DNA of 64,000 bases from Streptomyces sp. CBMA152 (GTDB taxonomy: Bacteria; Actinomycetota; Actinomycetes; Streptomycetales; Streptomycetaceae): NCBI RefSeq assembly GCF_014596475.1, contig NZ_MECJ01000039.1:62001-126000 (forward strand), written 5' to 3'. The notes beneath the pieces were generated by a model. It worked only from the letters and a program-made list of their open reading frames with translations. It was not told the origin of the DNA and searched no databases. Made by a program: the position numbers and the translations under genes. Of the stretch, positions 59,001 to 64,000 are shown piece by piece (positions within the stretch are counted from its first letter, which is position 1; every line of letters starts with the position of its first letter).

Positions 59001-62000
59001 TGTTCAGGGAGGAAGAGGAGCGAGTCTTCGAACACCGGCTCCAGGCAACGTCCTTCGAGCCGACGGCCGACCTCGCCGCCGCCAGGCAGCGGTTGGACGC
59101 GCTGTCCGAGGAGCTGGAACGGGCTCACGCCACAGCCACGGCGAAGCTGCGGACCCGGCTCGCGGAGATCCCCGGCCTGAAGCCCGAGAACGCGGCCAGA
59201 GTCACGCCCCTTCTGGACGACGGCGATCTGCTGACCGCCGAGGAGCTGATCTCCCACCTCTCCAACGGCGAGAGCATCCCCGACACCCGTCAGGCGGACC
59301 ATCCCCTGGACGCGTTCTTCCCTGTGGTGCCGCAGGCGCTGCCGAACGGAATCACCGAGGAACTCATTCAGGCCGTACGTAACCGTCAGCGGTTTCTCGA
59401 TCTTGACGCTCTCGATTTCTCCACCATGTCACAGGAGTTCACGGAGCAGGCGGCACAAGGTCTCGCCGGCTGGCACGACATGGCATCCCGTCGGGGATCT
59501 CGGCGGTTGGAGGGGCTCAGCGAGTTGCATCTGCTCCTGCCTGCTTTGCGTCTCATCGGGTATCGCAGCCTGCGCAGTCCACAGCGCGAGCGACAGCGGA
59601 GCACCACCCCGGAGCACCGGTTCCTCGACCTGGTGGAGGTGACGTACACGGGCAACGCCCTTGTACCGTCGTTCGGTTCGGCGCTGCGGGGCAGACTGCG
59701 GGTGATGCTGGCCTGGGGGCAGCCGAACCCGGAGGCGCTGATGGCCCGCGTGCAGCAGGACCCGAGCCACGAGAGTCTGCTCGTCGCCTATTTCGGAACG
59801 CTGTCGCCGCAGGACCGGAAGACGCTTGCGGCACTCAGTGTCGGTAAGCGACCCATGGTCGTACTCGACGACGCTGCTCTCGCCTACCTCGCCGCGCGGG
59901 GCAACCAGCTGCTGGACCCGGCAATGCGGGTGCTGCTGCCGTTCTCGGCCGTCAACCCGTACGTCAGTGAGAAGCGCGGCCGGGTCGCGGAGGAGATGTT
60001 CTTCGGCCGACTGGACGAGCTGAGCTCCGTACAGAATCCGGTCGGCAACCAGGTCGTGTTCGGCGGCCGGGGCCTCGGGAAGTCCGCCCTGCTCAAGGAG
60101 GCGGGCAGGAAGTTCACGGCACAGGCCCCGGCTGCGCACATCAGCCTGGCACTGAGCCTGGACTCCACTTACAACGGCACCAGCGCCCAGGCCGCCACCG
60201 TATGGAACATCATCGGGCGCCGGCTGCTGGAGGAGGACGCGCTTCCGCTCACCAAGCGGGGGCGGTCCGAGGCAGCCCTGACGGCCGACACCGTGGTGAC
60301 GGGCATCAAGGCCTGGCTCAAGCAGGACAGCGGTCGGCGCATGCTGATCATGCTGGACGAGGCCGACGGCTTCTTCGAGTCGGATTCCCCCAGGTTCACC
60401 GAGACCAGGCGCCTGCGCGACCTGAGCTCGGAGACGAGCGACGGCGTCAAAGTCGTCTTCGCGGGCCTGCACTCGGTGCAGCGGTACGCGACGCTCGCGG
60501 TGAACAACCCGTTCAGCCATCTCTCGCAGCACCCGACGGTGATCGGTCCGCTGCAGCCGCAGGACGCGGCGAATCTGCTGCTGAAGCCGCTGGCGGCGCT
60601 GGGCTACCAGTTCGACGAAGCGCCGTTGGTCCATCGGATCCTCGGGCACTGCTCCTATCAGCCGTTCCTGCTGCAGATGTTCGCTCACCGACTTGTCCAG
60701 GCCATGCACGTCAAGCGAAAGGAGGAAGTGGCGGGCCCTCTGTACTCCATCGCGCGGGCGGACGTGGAGCGGGTCCAGACGGACAAGGACCTCCAGCGCA
60801 GCATCACGGCGGCCTTCCACGACACGCTGCGGCTCGACTCCCGGTACAACACGATCGCCAATGTGGTCGCCCACCACGCCCACCATCACGGGATCGACGC
60901 CAGGATGACCCATGGGGAGCTGCGCGACGAGTGCACGTACTGGTGGGCCGAGGGGTTCCGGGACCTGGACCCCGACCAGTTCCGTGCCTATCTCACCGAG
61001 ATGGAGGGACTCGGGGTGCTCGCCCCGGACCCCGACCACCGCGGCTGGCACCTGCGGAGCGCAAACGCGCTGAGCATGATCGGCACGCTGGAGGACGTGG
61101 ACGCGCAGCTGCAGAACACGTCGAGTCGGCAGGTGACCGAGCGGCTCACGGCCATGGAGACCCGCCATCGGTCCGCCCACTCCCATTCGCACTGCCCGCT
61201 CACCGCGGCGCAGATCGCCGACATCCTGCCGGGGCGGCAGGTTGCGGGCGGTGAACAGGGCCGTCGGAACCTCGCCCGTGTCGTCATCGGGTCACCGGCC
61301 ACGGGGATCGGCCGGGTCGGCGCCGCACTGCGCGAGGTCGCGGAGAGCACGGGCTGGAAGATGCCCGTCATCAACAGGCGGGCCGATTTCGAACGTGAGC
61401 TGGTGGGCGGCGAAGCGGGAACGAGCCGAGTGGTCGTCTCCGATCTGACGGTCAAGTCGCCCGGCGAGCAGTCCTGCCTGGAATCGCTGGACATGGCCGT
61501 GACCCGGCTCCCCGCGGCGCCAGGCGTCACCCGCTCTGCCGTGGTGGTGGCCGGATTGGACCAGCTGGCTCTCTGGTGCGGGCTGTTGTCGGACGCCCGA
61601 ACCAGCGAGCTGGGAGTCGTGCCCCTACGCCGCTTCACCCGGCACGGGCTGCGTACCTGGGCCCTGGACCAGAAGAGCGTCTTCGCCGCGGAGTCGGCAC
61701 TCGAACGCCTGGAGGAGGCCACAGGCGGCTGGCCGTTGCTCGTCGACCGTCTCTCTGAACGGGTGGCCCGCGGCCTTTCCCAGAGCAAGGCCCTGCGGTC
61801 GGTCCAGGAATCACTGGAGAGCCCGGCAGGCGCGCGGGACTTCTTGGCCCAGGTGGGCCTCGTCCCCCAGACACCCCTGTGGTCGGCGTTCGAGGTGGTG
61901 CTTGAGTTCATGACGGAGGAAGGGCTGTCCCACGACGACCTCGAAGCGGCCGTGGAGACCGATACGTTCGACACGGCGATGCCCCCTTCCGGCGCTGTTC

Positions 62001-62101
62001 GCGCCTTGCGGGCCTTGCAGGTTTTCGACGTGGGTACGGACGGCCTGCACCGCCCGGAAGCCGTCCTGCTCTCCTGCTGGAAGCGCGCGTCGACGCCCTG
62101 A
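56033..62101 (+). CDS. Giant P-loop ATPase with long helical regions (2022 aa), candidate conflict-system protein
   Basis: 2022 residues from a GTG with AGGAG upstream. Residues 1 to about 440 are helical; about 440-560 are Pro/Ala/Ser-rich linker; about 560-1300 are mostly helical with coiled-coil-like stretches (LRGKRRALEDALRRTRVNG, LDALSEELERAHATATAKLR). An AAA+/STAND-like ATPase follows: Walker A GGRGLGKS at 1344-1351, Walker B LIMLDEAD with Asp1442-Glu1443, an AGLHS sensor-like segment near 1475 and a GHCSYQPFLLQ lid. The C-terminal 330 residues look like a second ATPase module without the Lys (GSPATGIGRVG, then VVVAGLDQLALW and GGWPLLVDRLSE). No effector domain is recognised. It ends at a strong terminator. 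Function unknown; architecture resembles NTPases of bacterial immunity. Confidence 0.75.
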   Translation: MSSPRRHRAQLCEESESPFVTAEGTAADMAPVLVGALEALARALSAVPSPVGSAVRLLQQADVEHALNSMPVQWRRHLLGALRISVMGTRVSPALCRDILARLGRDPDSPKARHAAAHLGQPLFGDLLTAARSDEPLTRRWSPALLRLAAWSMLRVSGEDAPLWVWALDQPWMTDASPPEAIAVVRQAAARVVELLPESREQHEEQDADRGEVSAGSGGQVSADTGEGTRQEVAPDAELLAANLDRAEQALKAAIEPVQRVARAVSEQARPDEADLAALVEIAESFDAASAGLHAHQVVPASIDLTGLREGTAAVVEALDLGELRARLPLVARLGRTAGSALPIDALAQAQERARTLHSQETWGRQDRVDAEALGTLLTMVEFAQSSEGRSAEILELLGAMSAKGPAAELVLLAAQHACLTFVQDEEQAGGAGRSPLVAPVPVTAPPVSPVPAPVPSTDEPAPPPVPDKPQHDASAGPSTPVSSDRAKREWPGAAAAAMGATIPAQRSGEAAAPNSAEGISSRASDATPAGSDVARTASSSAMSSTASLAPLVAVQRYGMAAALAAQSGEPAFRVSALRICAFAHGVRSASGECASRVRGELAETNVDQLVGSRPDAALVTAALLRTVLVTGDPEASAPLERVASALPPSLASIAAEVSRRALQSMLLHSPPLALARGAAELEKTMQEAREECQQGLDQVPRLRFSRATEITRVWLGKDGLIGALLRSAVDDDRAAIDDVAQRVRELGVDSVLQDRLNDIDRQMMKSSRSRLEGPARQSLLRLMNDRLRSVEKWVAAARALDAGASDWSADQVQEMRANVLALRSSVLDDLDEQSLTEDPYAATAMQSAASSLRLTFELLAGDTRLDPMEPAAEIVLGADLLKIAGVRVDEVSGRISPPHLSMEDIAAAGDRSWAEAVRRHAAAERFDLAAYLLDLSEKRHLPGVGEDGRLIAESVHTAVTEAAKSTAAELRGKRRALEDALRRTRVNGVFREEEERVFEHRLQATSFEPTADLAAARQRLDALSEELERAHATATAKLRTRLAEIPGLKPENAARVTPLLDDGDLLTAEELISHLSNGESIPDTRQADHPLDAFFPVVPQALPNGITEELIQAVRNRQRFLDLDALDFSTMSQEFTEQAAQGLAGWHDMASRRGSRRLEGLSELHLLLPALRLIGYRSLRSPQRERQRSTTPEHRFLDLVEVTYTGNALVPSFGSALRGRLRVMLAWGQPNPEALMARVQQDPSHESLLVAYFGTLSPQDRKTLAALSVGKRPMVVLDDAALAYLAARGNQLLDPAMRVLLPFSAVNPYVSEKRGRVAEEMFFGRLDELSSVQNPVGNQVVFGGRGLGKSALLKEAGRKFTAQAPAAHISLALSLDSTYNGTSAQAATVWNIIGRRLLEEDALPLTKRGRSEAALTADTVVTGIKAWLKQDSGRRMLIMLDEADGFFESDSPRFTETRRLRDLSSETSDGVKVVFAGLHSVQRYATLAVNNPFSHLSQHPTVIGPLQPQDAANLLLKPLAALGYQFDEAPLVHRILGHCSYQPFLLQMFAHRLVQAMHVKRKEEVAGPLYSIARADVERVQTDKDLQRSITAAFHDTLRLDSRYNTIANVVAHHAHHHGIDARMTHGELRDECTYWWAEGFRDLDPDQFRAYLTEMEGLGVLAPDPDHRGWHLRSANALSMIGTLEDVDAQLQNTSSRQVTERLTAMETRHRSAHSHSHCPLTAAQIADILPGRQVAGGEQGRRNLARVVIGSPATGIGRVGAALREVAESTGWKMPVINRRADFERELVGGEAGTSRVVVSDLTVKSPGEQSCLESLDMAVTRLPAAPGVTRSAVVVAGLDQLALWCGLLSDARTSELGVVPLRRFTRHGLRTWALDQKSVFAAESALERLEEATGGWPLLVDRLSERVARGLSQSKALRSVQESLESPAGARDFLAQVGLVPQTPLWSAFEVVLEFMTEEGLSHDDLEAAVETDTFDTAMPPSGAVRALRALQVFDVGTDGLHRPEAVLLSCWKRASTP

Positions 62102-62106
62102 CTCAC

Positions 62107-62148
62107 CACCGCGACGGCCCAGGACCGGCGACCTGGGCCGTCGCGGTG
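62107..62148 (+). terminator. Perfect 17-bp hairpin terminator
   Basis: CACCGCGACGGCCCAGG (62107-62123) pairs exactly with CCTGGGCCGTCGCGGTG (62132-62148) over an 8-nt loop, starting five bases after the stop of the giant ATPase gene. There is no T run, as is usual in Streptomyces. It should also slow read-through from the convergent PAP2 gene. Confidence 0.88.
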
Positions 62149-62267
62149 CCACACGGCGGCGTGGGCTCACAGCCAGGCCCTCCGCTTGAATTTCAGCCCA
62201 TGGACCGTCCCCATCATGGCCGCCCGACCCGTACCGCGCGCAGCCCCACGCCCCGATGCGGTACGAC

Positions 62268-63692
62268 TCAGACCAGCTCGGGCTGTGGTTCCGGTCGGAG
62301 TACTGGTGCGGCCTTCGGTTCCCACTCTCGGGTGGTCCGTACGTAGCCGTAGATCACCGAGAGCATCGCCAGAATGACAAGGGGTCCGAACACCCACGGA
62401 TGTGCGGCCATCTTCATCGGTAGCCAGCGGTACGCCAGCAGGAGCGCGACGAAGACCGCCGTGCCGTGGGCGACCTGCTGGATTCCCGCGCGGTCCCAGC
62501 CGCGGTCGTACGTGCGCAGGGCCGTCTCGACGGTGAGCGAGAACACCACGCCGGCGACGAGGTCCACGCCGTAGTGGTAGCCGAAGCCCAGCGTCGCGCT
62601 GAGCGTGGCGACCAGCCAGAACGTGCCCGCGTAACGCAGCAGGCGGGGGCCCTTGCGGGAGTGGATGAAGATCGCGGTGGCCCATGCCGTGTGCAGGCTG
62701 GGCATGCAGTTGCGCGGGGTGATCCCGTCGTACGGCACCGGGTGCGGGACGGTGATCGGCGGCGGCGTGTGCGGCCACAGGTTGGACACCGCCCACTGCA
62801 CACCGCCGGTGCCGGAGGCGCCCGGGCCGTAGGCGAAGACCGGGCCGACCACCGGGAAGATCATGTAGATGGCCGGCCCGAGGAGGCCGATCACCAGGAA
62901 GGTGCGCACCAGATGGTGGCGCGGGAAGCGACGCTCGGACGCCACGTTGCGCAGCTGGTACATGGCGACGGCTACGGCGGCCACCGCGAGCTGGGCGTAG
63001 ACCGAGGCGAGGATGTGGCTGCCGATCGGGCCGATGGCGTCGAGTGCCCGGCCCGCCGCCCACGACGGGTTGCCCAGTGCGTGATCAGCCATGGCCACGT
63101 ACGGGTCGAGCACGGTCGGGCGGGTCTTCGACGTGATGAGCAGCCAGGTGTCACCGGTCTTGCGGCCGGTCACCAGGAGCAGGCCGAGGCCGACACCCTT
63201 CAGCAGCAGGAGGCGTTCCTGGCCGGTGCGGCGCGTGATCGCGAAGACCGCACAGCCCAGCATCGCCCACAGCGCGCCGTTGCCGAAGAAGTGGTCCGCA
63301 GGCACCTTGGCGCCGGCCGCCCACCGCCCCAGCACGAAGAGGGCGTCGATGCCGATCGCGGCACCGGCCGCGATGAACCGTTGCCGCCAGGTGAGCACCA
63401 CCATCATCAACGCCAGCCCGCCGTACAGCGGCCCCGGCTTGGGCGGGAACACCAGTTCTCGCGCCTGGGTGGTGAGCGGCCCGGGCACGCCGGCGCAGCG
63501 ACGCGCGACGATCTCCACGGCGACGAGCAGCCCGAGGGCCACCACACCCGCCGTGGCCCACAGCATCACGCGTGGCTGGGACCACGAGGCGAACCTGGTT
63601 TTGCGACTTATTCGCTGAAACGCCTGCGAAAGTGTAGGTATCAATTGATTTGGCCGATTTGGTAGATGCTGTTTGAGTGGATCACCCTTCAT
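62268..63692 (-). CDS. PAP2-family membrane phosphatase/phosphotransferase (inositol phosphotransferase-like)
   Basis: 474 residues with about 10-12 membrane segments. The phosphatase motifs are C-terminal: RNCMPSLHTAWATAIF near 325 (SxxHT) and GYHYGVDLVAG near 369 (His and Asp). The layout is like Aur1/Ipt1-type PAP2 proteins, which move or remove phosphate-linked head groups of lipids. Active residues should face the outside. The first 45 residues are basic and soluble. Start ATG 63692 lacks a good ribosome site, so the true N-terminus may be further in. Gap 62149-62267 has no gene. Confidence 0.83.
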   Translation of the reverse strand: MKGDPLKQHLPNRPNQLIPTLSQAFQRISRKTRFASWSQPRVMLWATAGVVALGLLVAVEIVARRCAGVPGPLTTQARELVFPPKPGPLYGGLALMMVVLTWRQRFIAAGAAIGIDALFVLGRWAAGAKVPADHFFGNGALWAMLGCAVFAITRRTGQERLLLLKGVGLGLLLVTGRKTGDTWLLITSKTRPTVLDPYVAMADHALGNPSWAAGRALDAIGPIGSHILASVYAQLAVAAVAVAMYQLRNVASERRFPRHHLVRTFLVIGLLGPAIYMIFPVVGPVFAYGPGASGTGGVQWAVSNLWPHTPPPITVPHPVPYDGITPRNCMPSLHTAWATAIFIHSRKGPRLLRYAGTFWLVATLSATLGFGYHYGVDLVAGVVFSLTVETALRTYDRGWDRAGIQQVAHGTAVFVALLLAYRWLPMKMAAHPWVFGPLVILAMLSVIYGYVRTTREWEPKAAPVLRPEPQPELV

Positions 63693-63907
63693 GCGGCACA
63701 GCGTCGTTCTCCGGTGAAGGAAGGGTGAAGCGGGCGTGTGTCGAGAGGTCGATCATGCCATCGGGGTCGTACGGGTGGTTTGGCGGGTATCATCCGGCCT
63801 GGCGGCGGGGCCGGAGAGGCCCGGGCCGCAACGGCTCCTGCCGTACCGACGGAGCCCCCTCGTAGGCGTTCGCGCATGCGAAGTCGATCAAACCCTCGCG
63901 CTCGCTG

Positions 63908-64000
63908 CTACAGCCAGTCCCGCCGCTTGAAAATGAAGTACAGCCCCACGCACACGACCCCCATCAGCCCGATCGCGAACGGGTACCCGAAGCCCCAGCT
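63908..64000 (-). CDS. CorA-like Mg2+/Co2+ transporter, C-terminal 30 codons (truncated by window)
   Basis: The minus-strand frame ends in WGFGYPFAIGLMGVVCVGLY, then FIFKRRDWL and a stop at 63908-63910. That is a last membrane helix followed by a short basic tail, as at the end of CorA/MIT proteins; the GMN pore signature would lie upstream, outside the window. The gap 63693-63907 to the PAP2 gene contains no gene I can support. Confidence 0.65.
   Translation of the reverse strand, partial: SWGFGYPFAIGLMGVVCVGLYFIFKRRDWL

Noticed and set aside
59429..61192. 587-codon antisense frame inside the giant ATPase gene
   Set aside because: Opposite a frame with intact Walker motifs; the antisense product is His/Arg/Val-rich and has no domain.

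Overview
This 64 kb window is high-GC actinobacterial DNA. Streptomyces is the likely source. Evidence for this is the strong GC bias at third codon positions, the frequent GTG and TTG starts, the ATGA/GTGA/TGATG-coupled genes, dispersed palindromic repeats of a type common in Streptomyces genomes, and the gene families themselves (PucR-linked xanthine dehydrogenase, DUF2637, PPOX, FhuF-like and stand-alone ACP/PCP enzymes). I found no rRNA, confident tRNA, CRISPR array, transposase or integrase.

Layout. 1-603: the start of a trypsin-like protease gene and its Trypco1 partner (a conflict-system pairing), both on the minus strand. 686-1740: AraC-type regulator and a glyoxalase-fold protein. 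1802-9087: six-gene minus-strand operon for a membrane-bound complex I/hydrogenase-4-like assembly that lacks the NiFe ligands; the antiporter-like subunit carries an in-frame insertion of a Streptomyces-type repeat. 9273-28581: mixed housekeeping and regulatory genes (membrane protein, ArsR, RsgA with a short upstream peptide ORF and hairpin, Ada/AlkA fusion, cation/proton antiporter, AsnB, MarR, PPOX, DUF456, LuxR/TrmB regulator, PP2C-like protein, PoxB, anti-sigma-like ATPase, DUF2637 protein, FhuF-like iron protein with an iron box, GntR, helical-repeat protein). 28757-37574: purine catabolism, with PucR divergent from the three xanthine dehydrogenase subunits, an NCS2 purine permease and the XdhC maturation factor. 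37623-38090: TrmO-like tRNA modification enzyme.

38295-about 52000: a compact natural-product locus. Its core at 44694-49573 is a SyrB2/CytC3/KtzD-type non-haem iron halogenase (facial triad His123/Ala125/His244), a free-standing adenylation domain with an isoleucine-like pocket, a PCP, a type II thioesterase and an acyl-CoA-dehydrogenase-like flavoprotein whose catalytic Glu is replaced. This is the gene set that makes gamma-chloro-Ile and then a cyclopropyl amino acid in kutzneride biosynthesis (KtzA-D). Around it are two paralogous KASIII-like enzymes (one Cys119, one Ser119), a D-amino-acid-oxidase-like flavoenzyme, an amino acid:carrier-protein ligase with its own carrier protein, a muconolactone-isomerase-like protein, an MFS exporter, a BenE transporter and a Rieske oxygenase. 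There is no modular NRPS or PKS, so the chloro- or cyclopropyl-amino acid is probably joined to a second carrier-bound amino acid by stand-alone enzymes. I do not recognise this combination as a described pathway.

52109-53428: CPA2 cation/proton antiporter. 53582-62101: two large adjacent genes (784 and 2022 aa) ended by a perfect 17-bp hairpin. The second encodes a giant P-loop ATPase with long helical regions and a possible degenerate second ATPase module. I recognise neither protein as a named system; the pair is a candidate uncharacterised conflict/defence locus. 62268-64000: PAP2-family membrane phosphatase and the last 30 codons of a CorA-like transporter.

All family calls are by eye from motifs and protein organisation; no database search was possible.
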